Assembly: GCA_016165875.1 (NCBI GenBank)
Contig: JABBOT010000009.1
Coordinates: 17,850,790 to 17,914,789, forward strand
Length of the DNA: 64,000 nt
From: Acanthopleura granulata
Lineage: Eukaryota; Mollusca; Polyplacophora; Chitonida; Chitonidae
Direction: 5' to 3'
In this document: in pieces, positions 36,251 to 48,889 of the stretch
Layout of the letters: each line of letters opens with the position of its first letter
Numbering within the stretch: the first letter of the stretch is position 1
Program-made: the position numbers and the translations under genes
Notes under the pieces: generated by a model
What the model was told of the DNA's origin: nothing
Seen by the model: the letters and a program-made list of their open reading frames with translations, nothing else
The model's database searches: none

Positions 36251-39200
36251 GACTGATTTATGTATCGGATAAACCACACAGGACCCAAAGAATGCAGATT
36301 CTGTTGACATATTTATCACTTAAAAACAAAACAATAATTTTTTCTCCTTCTCTTTTTGTGGGCCTTGTAAAGTATACTTATAATTAGGGTCGTAATACAT
36401 GAAGCAGCATAAATGCCTGTGGAGAAAAGCCTTGCACGTTGCTGGGGATGTTGACATACCTTGCTCAAGATGCCGCAAATGTGTGTGACATGCATTACAT
36501 GTGCAGCCTGAGCAGGGATCTGTGTGTCTTATGGCTGGTTCACTCCTGCTGGAAGTCAAAGATCTGCTGAACACATACATTTTCTGCCTGCCAGCTGCAG
36601 CACTTCTCATTTTGACACTTCAGAGTGGAGTACAAGCAGTTACAAAGCTTGCAGGAACTCTCTGAATGTGGAGATGATATTGACATAGCACTTTCCTGCT
36701 CTTCGCCACTTTTTGTGTTGTTGTCTTGCAAAAGGAGGCTATTCATCATACTTTTGTCAAGACCTTGTGTTGTCAAGAGTGACCTGGCTGCATGCTTTTG
36801 TATGTTTTTATGGTTTCCTGTTCCAGTTAATAATGTGATACATTGGATCATGATGTGTTCAGGCCATTCAAATGTACTAACTACTATCGTAACAATATAC
36901 CTGCTGTTTTTCTTTCAGTAAAATGGGTTACATGTATGACCCACAATGGAATTTTTCTGTTCACCAGCTGGTAATTAATATTTAACCACAGCAACTCATC
37001 TATACATGTGTCCTCATCTAATGCAGCTGATCAGCTAAATATACATTACACCAGAATACATGTAGACCCATGCAAAATGGATTAAGGCCTACAGATGAAG
37101 ATAAAATTTAAGGAAAGCTATTCTGACTTCTTCATATATCAGGGTGTAATAAAAATGTTTACCGTATGTATTTACACAAACATTTTTATATTATTGCTGT
37201 TACTATTATTATTTTGTTTGAAAAAAAAATATTAACATTTTGGGGGATTGTCTTGTTTGTGTAAAGATTCTGTGTAACATTTATGCTGGAAATGCCTCTT
37301 TTCCACACAAGAAGAGGTGTAGTCAAGGGGGGTAATTCCTCATGGGCTGTGGGCATGGACATAAAGAGCACCCTGTGGTTCAGTAAATTGTGAGTGTCTC
37401 TAAGGATCTAACACATGTGATTGTAACATTGAATTGCTTTTTATTGCCTCTGCATGCAACAGAATGGATTGTTCAGAATTTTTCCATTGTCTGAGATGAC
37501 CATAATTGCAGCATAAATGAGTTATCAAAAGGAGAGAAACATACAGTACTTTAAACTCCAAGACCAAGATACCAGAAATTGTATAGTAGAAGCATCAGAC
37601 AGTCTAAGCCTAGGAACTTCTGTTACAGTATAAATTATGGGCATAGAATTTGCTTTTGTCTCGAAAAATGAAATGTTCCATGCAGTGCAATTTTTGCAGC
37701 AGTAAAATTATGCTTTTTACCTTAATCAAAGCTTGTAGAGTGGTTTAAATAGAGTGTAGAGTTTAAATGATTATTCAGACTCTCTTTCAAAAGCAGTTTT
37801 TTCAGAGCGAAACAACTGTGAAGATTCTATGCCCTTCTTTGTACCAAGTAAAACAGCTCTGGCATATTTGTTAGAGGTTAGGTATCACTCCTAAAGGGGC
37901 CTGGATGGCCAGGTATTAGGTACTTAAGTGTTATTACAGAATGACATGAGTATTAGGTATTTTTCTCAAGAATTGAAAGTCACAAGCTTTTCAATAATCC
38001 TACCTCCAGCATTGTACTTTGAGTGAATGTTTAAAAATAACAAACTGAAAAGGCTTCCAGAATATTAAATGAGGAGTGGTTGATTCAGGGGAACTAGAGC
38101 ATGTGCACAGTGCTCGGTAAGCTTCATATGTAAACAAACGTGGCTAATGACATAGGTACGAAAAGGACTTATGGCTCGCTCGTAACAGAATCAGCCAAAA
38201 AGAGGCGTCAAAGACAGCCCAGCAGGTAGACAAGGAAGTCAAGAGTTGTAATAGGCAGTCAGTTGTCGCAAAACTACACTGCTTGATAGGTCGGTGCAAA
38301 TGTTGTTGCATTGGCGGTGTTACAACGTCGAACTTGATCAGCCCACTTTGTGTTGAATTCAAACTGTGACAGAACTTGTCACTTCTCATACAAGCTACAT
38401 GCCTAATGGGTATTATTTATTTGATCGTGAATGATTTAGTTCACAAACGACCTTCAAAACTTCGTTAAGACGTCGCAATCAGAATTTGTTTAAAATTCCA
38501 TATCCTGGGCAACCATGTCTCTTTAAATTGCAAACTCGGAATTGAAAGGGTCTCAGCGGAGCACTCTTTACAAGGGAATATATAGGGAAAAAAAGGAATA
38601 AATCAATGTCTGAAAATGAACTGCATAAAGATCAAAGTTGCGTCTTAGGCTGAAGAGACATTTGTTTGCATCGCACACCCTTAAATTGGACCCAGTGGAA
38701 CTAACACCTTTATTCTTAACAATCTTTTAAACACATAACCAGTTTCAGAGACATAGCTTTGAGTGAGTACTTGGAAATTGGTTTTCTAAGCCCACTGTAT
38801 AAGTCAGTGCTAAAATCAAATTATCGAATCGTAAGAGTTAGCTGGTTGAAGTTATGAGGATCGTCGTCACCTGCAATTTCTTCTACTTCAGTTCTCGGAA
38901 GGAAACTCTGTGGTCCTTCTTTAAATACAACATGAATGGAAAGCAATAATTTCACGTTTTGTTATTGATTTGATAGGTGTGTTATGCATATCTCAGTTTT
39001 ACGATGGCTGCCAGCATTATGGTCATTTGTTACAAAAGAATGTATGATGCTTTGAAAATTCTCAAATCCATTCTCTGAAGGACGACTTGGGAAGGTACGC
39101 TTACAGTGACTTTGCTATGTACACAGAGTGATATCCATTTATTCCAGACCTCACAGGAATTGCATTGCAAATAGGTAAAATAAGTGTTATATTTGTGGAT

Positions 39201-40289
39201 TTCAAGTGCATATTAATTCATTAATGTCTAATTTAATAGGACCAAAAACTAGATATACAGTGTAAATTATAAAAGGCATGTGTATATGTTACTGTAGATC
39301 AACGTGATTACTGATGTATACAAGTTCAAGACTTCAGAGGGTTATAAAAATGTATTAGGGACATGCTTTCAAACATGGAATTAAGCATTACAAAAATGTT
39401 TAATATCTTCGTGAATGTGTGGGTTTGTCAGTGGAGATTCTTGATTTTCAAGTAACATTTCCTCGAGTAGCCCTGTCTAGCCTAGTCTAGTCGCTGTGTG
39501 CCATCTGCTCCTCTGTTCCTTCCCCAGCCAGTTTGTCCCAGCTTCATCCTTCCATCCTGACAGATTGGAGCATTTGGGGAAACTGACAACCCAGTTATTC
39601 CAAATCTCATCGCCATAGAAACAACCTTCTATTTTTAGAGTTAAGGCCATGTATGGGAGACTTATGTCACATTCCCCTGCACCCCCAGGGGCATTGTTGA
39701 AACCCTTTTCCATGGATTAGGACTGGGATTTGAGTGGCCCTGGCTGACCTAGGAAACAGGATGGGGGTCAGGCGAGAACATCCTGAACTTGGTGGCTCAG
39801 ATGATACTCAGCCCACTGTCTGCCGATTCCAACCACTCTTAGACCAGACCTGGAAGGATATAAAGTAGTCTCGTCGTCCCCTTCCAGAAAGTTATATTCA
39901 GATCTAGCAGTGTTTAATTGTCATAGGGCTGGGCAACAGGGTCTCTCCAGGCAGTTGATGATGTGGAACAAGTTAATATTTGTCTATACTCAGCATGTAA
40001 TAGTGGATCCATGTATATATTGAACTTACAAAGCTGAAACCAGAGCCCCCATCCCTCAACTAACTGTATTTGACCAAAAATTTTCTCGATGGTTTACTCA
40101 TTTTTGACTAATTCTGAATGCTTTGTTGACCTTAGAAAGGTGTTTGAGGTTTGTTTTGAAGATAGGGCTGTACATTTATTCTATTGGAAAAACAAAGTTT
40201 CAGGACTGAAGCTAAAATTTTTTTGGCCTTTGTTTGCCTATAAAAATGCACTTTTTAGGGTTGACTTTCAGAGTAATTGCATACCTCAG

Positions 40290-40492
40290 GGAGGGTGGCC
40301 TGGAATACTATTTCAGTCAGAAGATAGTCACCTGTGAGTTCAAGTCCAGCTCTTGCTGGCTTCCTGCTGGCAACCTTGCGGATGGTCATGGGTTTCCCCT
40401 CGGGGTCCACTGGGCCCACCGTAATGCTGGTCGCCATTGTATATGTGAAATATTTTTAAGTATGGTTTAAAAAAAAAAAAAAAACACCAATC
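40290..40492 (+). mobile_element. tRNA-derived SINE, family 1, with poly-A
   Basis: The tRNA-like head GGGTGGCCTGG ... GAGTTCAAGTCCAGC (B box) is followed by CTTGCTGGCTTCCTG, CAACCTTGCGGATGGTCATG, GGTTTCCCCTCGGGGTCC, CCGTAATGCTGGTCGCCATT and a GTGAAATATTTTTAAGTATG tail ending in A16 plus CACCAATCC. I recognise this body and tail as a SINE type very common in molluscan genomes; this is from memory, not a search. It supports a lophotrochozoan origin for the window. Confidence 0.7.
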
Positions 40493-42150
40493 CAGTAGAT
40501 ACGTCAAATATATTGGCCGATTCCAGAAGCTTGGGCACTCTGACTTACTGCAGAATGCAAGGAGAACGTGACCAGATTAACGTTGAAAGCTTAAGTACAT
40601 TCTTAGGAACCCTCCTTAATGAGAACTTAGGGGGGAAAAAAAAAGAAATCTATAAACTCATTGGTGAATTACCTGTAATTGCGGAAGATGAAAGGAGCGC
40701 CTGGTGGGTATTATGAGCTTTGTTAAGGAGTGTGCATGTGGTTAATACAAAGAAGGAAAGTGGTAAGGGGCTGAGGGATGGTGTATTTCGTCTACCCCTG
40801 ATTAAAGCCGGCTTTAACGAGGATTATAGAGGTTTAACAAGGATTGGATGGAAAAGTGGGTTGTTACACTTTTGATTGTGTACCTTGGTATTTGATTGTT
40901 CTTGAATGTCATACTGAAGAATTTTCTCTCATGCCTTGGTGGTTAGTTCTGTGGGTTGAAGAATCTGGAATGCTTGGGGGTAAACCAGCAACCTTTGGCA
41001 AGTCATTGACTATCTCACCAGTGTGTGACATAGGGATGGGCACAGCACAGAACGCGAAAGAAATGTAGATCAGTGTGACACCTACATATAAATATCGTCA
41101 TAACACATATCGTGCATTGTTACAATTTTTGGCACATGAAATCATATTCTTTCCAGTCGATTTCATTAATTTGTACCCCAAATTTTTAAATTAAATGATC
41201 AACAGGTATGTTGGAATATTAACAAAATACTTGTGATGTGCAACCCTTTGACATGGCGTGAATCACTTGCATATTGTTTTTGTAGTTATTTAATGAATTA
41301 TTTTACTTTTGTTTCCATGGTATTTGATTAGATCACAGGTTTGAAGAAGTTCATCATCGGTCCTCATGTTTTGTCTGTCATACATCACAAAGTGTGCATG
41401 TTTCCCCCTTCTCTCCTCATAATGGCCGTTCCTGTGGAGACATAATGAATTGCCACAGAGTTTCTCCAGTTAATTGACCCCAGACCTTTAGAGCAGAGAA
41501 GTCCCAGTTGTTGTTTCGAGTATTATCCCTGTTACATGGTTAACCTTTCATAAATGGGTTGTATTAGTGATGTGGTAACGCGCACCTATATGTTATTCAA
41601 AAGGATTATGTCATGATGGGTCCAAATGTCAATGTATTTATTTGAAGGATGAATAAATCTTGGCTTCCGTCCTAAAGGTTAACTGCTTCTCTGCGTAAAC
41701 CTGACCTCATTCACACGAGGTCAGTGTTCTTCAGATATCGGAAGAAAGCGCTGGTCAGATAGATAAATAAATGGATTGTGATGATTGGATTGTGATGATG
41801 AAATGGAGCATTAGGCAAAATTACATTTGATTACTGACTAATGAGATTGGTTTATTTATGAGAGTTAAGAAGGATTATATAGCTATGTAAGAACGGCTTA
41901 GGGCAATGTTTGACAGATCTTCCTGTTTGAGATACGATTGTATTATTAAAGGAAATAATCTTATAGTACAGGCTTACATTTTTTTTTTGCTTACATCTGT
42001 CATTTGTTTTATTTCTGTTATATTAGCTGCCTGTCCATTAAAGCTTTTTACATGTATGAAAGGATAGCAAAACAGCAGAGGGTAGCACATACGGCACAGC
42101 TTGAGGGATGCATTACATTTGCATTGTTGGTAATCATTAGAAAGTATAGA

Positions 42151-42430
42151 TCGCCGCGGTGGAATGGTGGTCACAGACTCTGCCTTGGGGTAGGGAAATC
42201 TCGGATGAATCCCAGGTTGGGTCATGCCGAAGACTTTAAAAATTGTGCTTGTTGCTGCTTCGCGTGGCACTCAGAACTGAAAGGTTAGAGCAAGGGAACA
42301 GGACAGTGCTGTGTGACTAGGTGGGTTGCCATGTCTTGTTTCCTTGGCAGGATGTTCAAGTGGCAGCAGCACTTCGGCAGCATGGACTCGTCTGCCCCAA
42401 AAATACATACATACATATACATAAAAATCG
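42151..42430 (+). mobile_element. SINE-like element, family 2, copy 2 (with tRNA-like head)
   Basis: It has the same core as the copies at 3.4 and 63.7 kb. The head (CGCCGCGGTGGAATGGTGG ... CGGATGAATCCCAGG) resembles a tRNA A-box region followed by a degraded B box, suggesting a tRNA-derived polymerase III promoter. The tail is CAAAAATACATACATACATA. It is the most complete of the three copies. Confidence 0.65.
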
Positions 42431-42839
42431 TTAAGATTTTTTGCAAAAAATAACCCAAGCTAACTGTAATGAAGGATTGTTTACAATGACCGGCTTCAAA
42501 TCTGGCTGTGATGTATGGGATAACATGAGCAAAGAGGAAGGCTGGTAGTGGACTGATTAAAGCCTGCACAAGAGCCGTGACTTGATGGCTCATTGTGAAC
42601 ATGGCCTCTTGGATTCTGCAGAGCTCACTGAATGTCCCACTGCATATCAACGCTCTCCCTTGTCGACAGGCAACCATTATGCCGGTTTTATGGAATAATA
42701 GTTCAAAAACGGAGACTACTGGGCCACAAATTGATCATCATTTCCCCATAGGGCACGATTGGGTTGCCATGGAAACCCTTTGATGCAAAGCTATCTCCCG
42801 TGTGTCCCTTTTCATATTTTCCCCTGATGCTAATGTAAT

Positions 42840-43170
42840 AACATCGGTGAAATTGGACATCTTCAAACAAGTCGACGCTTATCTCCCAAAGCGAAAGATT
42901 TGTTGCTTTTTACACTTGGCACAATAACTGTTCATCGATCACGGTCCTGCAGGCTATCCGCCGAGAAAACGCTGTGCGTCGATATTTCATGCTGATTGAA
43001 TCTGCTCCCATACAAACCCTGTCCCAGGGGAACTCGATAAATTCCGCCAACGTCACATTTGACAGAATTGGTGAGCCGGTATCGATCCCAGCGATATCAA
43101 CAAACACGCCGCATTTAAATTTGATAAAAGCCACAGGAATCTCGGCTGAACTTAGAATTAGATTGCGTTG
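42840..43170. other. Candidate conserved non-coding island
   Basis: A sharply different texture from its surroundings, with many CGs (TCGATCACGG, TATCCGCCGAG, TGTGCGTCGATA) and AT-rich cores (CATTTAAATTTG, TTAGAATTAG). Both strands are open over about 65-75 codons, without recognisable peptides. A perfect RFX-type X-box lies 65 bases upstream at 42763-42776. Confidence 0.3.
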
Positions 43171-43805
43171 AATGCTTGGCTGTTCTGCACTGGCACCTTC
43201 TTCTGAACAGCCGGCCTTAAAAGCTCATCCCCCTCTGCTCGTGGCTCGACTGTTCGTTAAGGATGAGGCGTTAAGGCTGGTCACTGATAGTGGAGGGAAA
43301 GCTGATGGCCTCGTCTTGGTGTACAATCTCAATGCTCAGCTGTTTTTTGGGTTCTTTCTTTTACTGCTGGATCAAGACCTAATGAGCAGCTTCTGTTTCT
43401 ACCTTTCTTCAGTCTTGTGTCCTGTATAATGTACATGTGTACGTATGTTTATGTGATTGCTTAAGACAAATTGCTTGATTAAAATCCATGTTTCCTTGAC
43501 TAACAGGGGTGCATAATGCATTTTGCTCCAGCGGAAAAAAAAAAACAAAAAAGAAAAAAAAACAAACAAAAAACCGGAAAATGAAGGTTCCAGTAACAGA
43601 TTGATCACAAAAGATTTGAGATCATTTTCGGTTATCTGTTCGGGATCAGTTTACGATTTGTATTCATGAATCCTCAGGGTTACATATATTAATTGTGCAA
43701 TGTTATCGAAATAGCAGTGATTTTCACATGGGCTTGTTCCACATTTCAGTTTTCGAAAAAGTTGAACAGTTTATGTGCTGTATGAATTTGGACTGATTGA
43801 TACAT

Positions 43806-44235
43806 ATTGTATATCAACCAGTGCACTTTTCGAATTAATCTTCTTACACAATGTACAACATTTTGTGGGACCCTTGCCACACTGATTGATGTATTTTATA
43901 TCAACCAGTACCGTTTCTGTAGTAATATTCTTCTTATACAGTGTACAGCATTTTGGCTGATGCTGGCTAGACTGATTAACATATTTTATGTCAACCAGTG
44001 CAATTTCTATAGCAGTATTCTTCTTACACAGTGTACAATATTTTGGGGGTGCCCTTTCTAGACTGATTGATATATTTCATATCAACCAGTGCCATTTCTG
44101 TAGTGATATCCTTCTTTTACAATGTACATTTTGGGATACCATTGCTGGAAAGATTGATACACTGTATATCAGCCAGTTCCCTTTCTGCAGTAGTATTTTT
44201 ATACACTGTACAACATTCTTGGGGATCTTGGCTGG
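43806..44235 (+). repeat. About 90-bp diverged tandem repeat, five copies
   Basis: The anchor TCAACCAGT(G/A)C recurs near 43814, 43901, 43991, 44082 and 44169 (the last as TCAGCCAGT), followed each time by a CTTCTTACACAGTGTACA-like word and a GACTGATTGA-like word. Spacing is 87-91 bases. Overlapping open frames of 70-90 codons are repeats of repeats and are not called as genes. Confidence 0.85.
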
Positions 44236-45558
44236 TGTATTTTTATTTGTGTGATGAAAACTTTATAAAATAGACAATTTCCTCCCCATGTAATCTAGTG
44301 ATCTTATTGAGGAACACTGCCCGTACATTCTCCTCATTCTTTACACTCCTACGATGCTTACGTTAGCTTGGAGTGGCTACTTTTGACGACGACTTTGTCT
44401 ACCAGTGGGAATCACAAAATTTGTCCATGAAGTTGATCGTAATGCGTCAGGATATCTGGGCATGGCAGCAGTTCTAATGACATATATCTGAAAAACTTCC
44501 AGATATGGCAACTAGAAACAAATGATATATCACTCTTGACAGAAAATTCTGCTAGAGCCAACAAAATTGCTGTAGATTTAGCGTGATAAAACAAGAGATG
44601 AAATTCTGTTTGGTTTTTTTTTGTTGCCTGGCAAATGAAAGGCATTGCATTTGTTCAATTTTTTTTTATTTATTTTTTTTTTTTATCAAAACAGCATTCA
44701 TTTTATTCCTTTTTTTCTGGCAACATTTCTCAGATGTTTTTTTTTTTTGTTTTTTGTTTTAAACAGGACTAGTGATTGTTGACAAGACTGGATGCTGTTT
44801 GGTTGTTTTTACCCAAAATCTGTCAAGTGATTACTGGGTAGTCTGCCATGATTAATCTATGATGTGTGTGCTCAACAGCCTATCAGCCTAAAAACACCTT
44901 ATCTTGTTAAATCCCCTTAATGGCTTCTGCTTTTTTCTGTCACACAGTGATGGCTTTTTTACTCCCAACTCTGTATTAATTGATTAATTCTAGTTGAACA
45001 AAATGTGAACTTTTGTCAAAAAACCAGTTGCTGTATGCAGCTTATAAACAGCAGCCTTACACCAGCTTTTATGTTATCCAGTGTTGTTGTTGCATTCAGG
45101 TTATTTTCTTGTGATCTGAATTCTAGCAGCAATGAGGATAAGCATTTTTTTTCTTCCTTTCCTTTATTTTTGTAATTTTCTTGAGTCCTTTTAAGAATGG
45201 CAAAGGAAATAACATGTATGTAGGCACTGATGGATGAATCTGTGCATGAACAGAATCACACATCTGAATTTAAAGTAAGAAATACCACCATAATACTGAC
45301 ATAGTAATTAGGAAGTGAATGAAAATTACTTCCAGAATGTTGTGCAGAACTTCGGCCCGACATTTTATGTGCCGTTTATGTTTTGCATTTACATGCAGAT
45401 TAGCATCTTCTTCGCTTCCCTTTTAACAGCAAAGAATTCCTGAGTGCACACAGTATTCAGCAGTTCAGATAGAAGAGATGGATTATATAACGCATGTGAG
45501 AATTACACAGCATAACTTTCATGATTTGTTCACACGTGATCATTTGATATATTTTCAG

Positions 45559-45678
45559 AATTCCAATCAAGCGGTCAACAACAAGATACCACGGGAACTA
45601 AACTGCAATTCTCAGTCTGAGGGCACTCCACAGACCAACGGCCCGTCGCGGAGCACCTCCAGAGATCAGCTAAGTGAC
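45559..45678 (+). CDS. AUTS2: AUTS2-family exon ending in the SRSTSRDQLSD motif
   Basis: A 120-nt, phase 0-0 exon of 40 residues. The acceptor is ATATTTTCAG/AATTCC and the donor is GAC/GTAAGT, a perfect consensus. The peptide is rich in Asn, Ser and Gln (it opens NSNQAVNNKIPRELNCNSQS) and ends SRSTSRDQLSD. That end matches HRSSSRERLSD of human AUTS2 and SSRDPLSD of FBRSL1 as I recall them, and the upstream NS corresponds to the NS after the PGQ of AUTS2. Reading continues open through the donor to 45894, but the sequence after GTAAGT loses the family similarity, so the donor is taken as the exon end. The segment lies in the disordered N-terminal third of the protein, before the conserved AUTS2 domain. 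Confidence 0.85.
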
Positions 45679-46816
45679 GTAAGTGACCACGATTTTCTGT
45701 CCAGTTTAGCCTCTCGGTGTGATGGAAACGGCATAAAGTTTGCTAACCTGACTCTCAACCCAGGCCCTGGCCACTTGGTTAACCTTGAAGTTAGTGGTTA
45801 CCTCGCCTCGGCTGATCAAGAGGCTGTTAAAAAGGGGCCTGGAGATTCGACCCTACAATTAAGTGGAGAACTTGTGGAGCTCTCGTGCTCCTGAAGTCTC
45901 ATAAGTACCTGTCTTTTCCACAGATGTGCAGTGCCCTCGCTATCGATTTCCAATACAGTGTAATTTGGATTATTTTGTACCCTGCCACAGCTGAACAGGA
46001 CTCCTGGCCTTCTCATGTAGGCTCCTTTCGAATGTAAACAATATGTCCGGCCACTGATTTGTTGTCATGTGGAGGTAGATCCAAAGAGCTTGTAGTTTAT
46101 AGCTGATGTAATGTGACGTTTGTACATAAGGTAAACGTTTATTCAACGTTTATTCTTTAAATTTTCTAACCTCATCTTCTAATCACCCTGCTACTAAGTG
46201 GGTGAAAAATCATGTGAATGTCTGAAGTAAATCACTTGTATAAATCACATGTGTCTGGCATACAGTGAATCACATTCAATATCACCTGAGTTTTCAGCAG
46301 TCTTTCACCTTGGCTTATCCCTAGCTTGCCTGTCCAGGGCCCTGTTCCACAAAGTGGTCGTAGACTAAGTTGATTGTAACTTTCATGACAACCCATGTTA
46401 AAGAGATAGGTGGCCATGGTAGTTACAATCAGCTTAGCCTACGATTGCTTTGTGGATCAGGGTCCAACATAGCAGCCAATCAACAATGGCGCAGTATCCT
46501 GGTATCTGTGCATGTACCTGTAACTAAATGCTTGTCCCGTCACGAATCTGTGCGAATCAGGTGAAGGCGTTTTTCACGTTTGTTGGGACTTCTGAAGAGT
46601 TTATAGATTCATCATCTCGTATTGGGCATACAGGAGGGGGGTATTTTTCTGGGTGTTATTGGAAGGACAAAGTTGATGTGATGTGGCTAAAGAGAAATCC
46701 ATTGATGTTGTTGACTGTTGTTTGATAACCCTCATGCTTTTTCCCCTCACGGCACTCCTGCCACATTTGATCAGTGTTCGTGCTAACATCTCTGTGCTTT
46801 TTTTCTGTGTTCACAG
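45679..46816 (+). other. AUTS2: 1.1-kb intron before microexon 1
   Basis: Runs from GTAAGT at 45679 to TTCACAG ending at 46816. An open frame carries on from the upstream exon to 45894, so intron retention would add about 72 residues before a stop. A pair of inverted, similar segments near 46340-46375 and 46415-46465 (CCCTGTTCCACAAAG-type and TTTGTGGATCAGGGTCC-type, each next to a GATTGTAAC/GTTACAATC word) could form a stem; it is probably a small decayed element. Confidence 0.6.
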
Positions 46817-46846
46817 GGCAGCACCCACTCCAGCATTGGATACCTG
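46817..46846 (+). CDS. AUTS2: AUTS2-family 30-nt microexon GSTHSSIGYL
   Basis: A 30-nt exon between a strong acceptor (CTTTTTTTCTGTGTTCACAG) and a strong donor (CTG/GTAAGT). It is phase 0-0 and adds exactly ten residues, GSTHSSIGYL. The corresponding linkers are SSAPSSLGTGYF in AUTS2 and SSAHAVSGRGYS in FBRSL1, sharing the Ser-rich start and the Gly-aromatic end. It lies 1,138 nt after the previous exon. Inclusion or skipping keeps the frame, so alternative splicing is possible. The polypyrimidine tract contains a TGC-bearing stretch (TGTGCTTTTTTTCTGTG) of the kind used by neural microexon splicing factors of the SRRM4 type; that regulation is inference. It is too short for ORF-based gene finders and easily missed. 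Confidence 0.82.
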
Positions 46847-48889
46847 GTAAGTTTTACTCTCCATTCTCCTCTCTTGAGTTGTTTGCCGAGCTCCCCGACC
46901 AAATTACCTCCCCCTTTTCAGCCTGACTCTTGTCCCCTCTACGTTCTCGAGGACCATTGATCCACGCTCTTGTACCAGAAGCTGTCATAATTTGGGTCTA
47001 TCCGATACCTCCTAGTGGGATGGATTTTTTACACTCGCATCCTTAAACTGCTGAAATTATCTTTGAACAACCCTTGAGTCCAATTGATTAAGCTCTCGAC
47101 AACCTTTGAGGGAATTTTTGAGGAGCACTAGTTTCTTGCAGAGACATCTGTTGTTGCTTGGTAACCATGAGAACAGTGTGTTATGAGATTGTTCTCCTCA
47201 ACAAGCAGCCATTTGCCAATACGATTCCTCAAACGATAAAACACCTCCATGAAACTGTGGTTTTCCGATCAAAGAAACCCCACTTCATTGTATGTTCATT
47301 CTCTCCTGAAAAATTGTTAATTTATTTGTATGAAGAAGAAAAAGTACTTTTCAGTTCTCCAAAAATTAAAAAAAAAGCAAAAGTGGTCTAAATACTCTTC
47401 TGCTGCGAGAGCTCTGTACTGTACCTAAGCTTTTGGTGTGCCATAATGAAGTAAGGCAAGGTAGCGGGACTGTGAGGGAAACGATGTTGATGCACGTGTG
47501 CAGGTACATGGAAGCTTTTTTACTAAGGTCAGCTGTCTGGTCATCTTAGGCTGCAACTTAAACTGAAGCCCTTATTGGTGAGCTTGTCAGGTTTCTTCTA
47601 TCCTTTCATTTGTCATCCCACACTAATTCTAACTGGCTTTGAAATATGTTGGCGGAATCAATCTGCTACCCATTACCTGAACAAGACAGTTGGCCTGTAA
47701 ACATAAGTACAGTATTGTACTCTTTGGTAAGAACGATTTGTGCTCATGACTGGAATGGGCTACTATTTTTCGGTGCAAATTCTATGTCTTCTTTTCAGAT
47801 TTAATCTAGACTTAAATTGCATCTAGATATTTGATTCAACTTGCAAATTGACAGATTATGTGCTCATGTATGTACATGTAAGTCAAAAAAAAAGAAAATA
47901 AACAAAAAATCTGCCAAAAAAAAAAGAGAAAAAACCTCAACTAATCGTGAAGTGTTGCCAGAGATAAAAGTCAAGGATATTCCTAATATCTATTTATGGA
48001 TTATATTTTTAGTATTCATAATGAAGTAAATGAAATGAAAACTCAAATGTTTCAAGGAACAATCATGTGTCCAGTGCAATCACATTCTAGTGAGAACACC
48101 TATGGATGAAACTGAGATAGCTCTTGCACCCACTTACAAGTCGCTGGCACATTGATATTCACCACAAAAATGGTTCAACATTTTTGAAAGCTGGCAATAA
48201 AAAATTCATAATCCTAATTTCAAAGTACCCTTAGAATTGTCATGTGGAGCAAAAGTCAGTGATGTGTCAGGGAAGGAAAATGAGGGCGATTTACATAACT
48301 CAACCTAAGCATTACGACACCAAGTAGTGTGACAACGACAAGATATCCAATCGTTACGTGATTCTAAAGCATTTGATGCTTTTATGTGATTGAGTGACCT
48401 TACCAGATGACCTCTGAAAGGAGTCTGGCAGAACAAAATGGCTCATATGCATCTTTGAGCTGATATCTGGACATAGGCCTGATGGAGAAAGAGGGATTAG
48501 TTCTATTTTACAATTGTGCCCAGTGCTTTAACTCTCAAACTGTAACAAAATCTTTTGGCATTTCCATGATGTCTTTGATGTCCTTCTGATTTACATGAGA
48601 AAAAATTAAAGGAGATATTTTGAAACTCTGATGCCTTTTGACACGAAAGAAGTCCATGATCAAAAGCCTTGCAGCAGATTATTGATAAAACAATGTGTGT
48701 TTTTTTCAGTCCCTTTAATTCATATTCGTCACTTTTTCCAGCAGGGTTCAGTTTTCCTTGTTAAATTTGTGGCCAAGACGAGGAAGACATTTTTTTTCTC
48801 ATCTTAGAAATACGAATCACAGGATGGAATAAATAATCTGAGCTTTCAATATTCATCAAAGCATCATTGCTCATTAGAGTTGAGGGCTA

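Larger units (their letters stand above)
13174..45558 (+). other. AUTS2: 32.4-kb intron of the AUTS2-family gene
   Basis: Bounded by donor GTAGGT at 13174 and acceptor TTTTCAG at 45552-45558, both phase 0. It contains the 45-bp minisatellite, the CTCF/promoter-like block, a candidate alternative first exon, SINEs, inverted-repeat elements and several regulatory-looking islands listed separately. Stretches not covered by those entries (for example 20750-21890, 22800-23790, 32000-35900 and 36300-39600) are AT-rich with homopolymer runs, and I see no gene in them. Confidence 0.6.

Noticed and set aside
42285..42677. 130-codon minus-strand gene
   Set aside because: Part of it is antisense to a SINE-like element; the rest is not recognised.
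43807..44254. Cys/Asn-rich proteins in two frames
   Set aside because: They are translations of the 90-bp tandem repeat; several frames are open at once.
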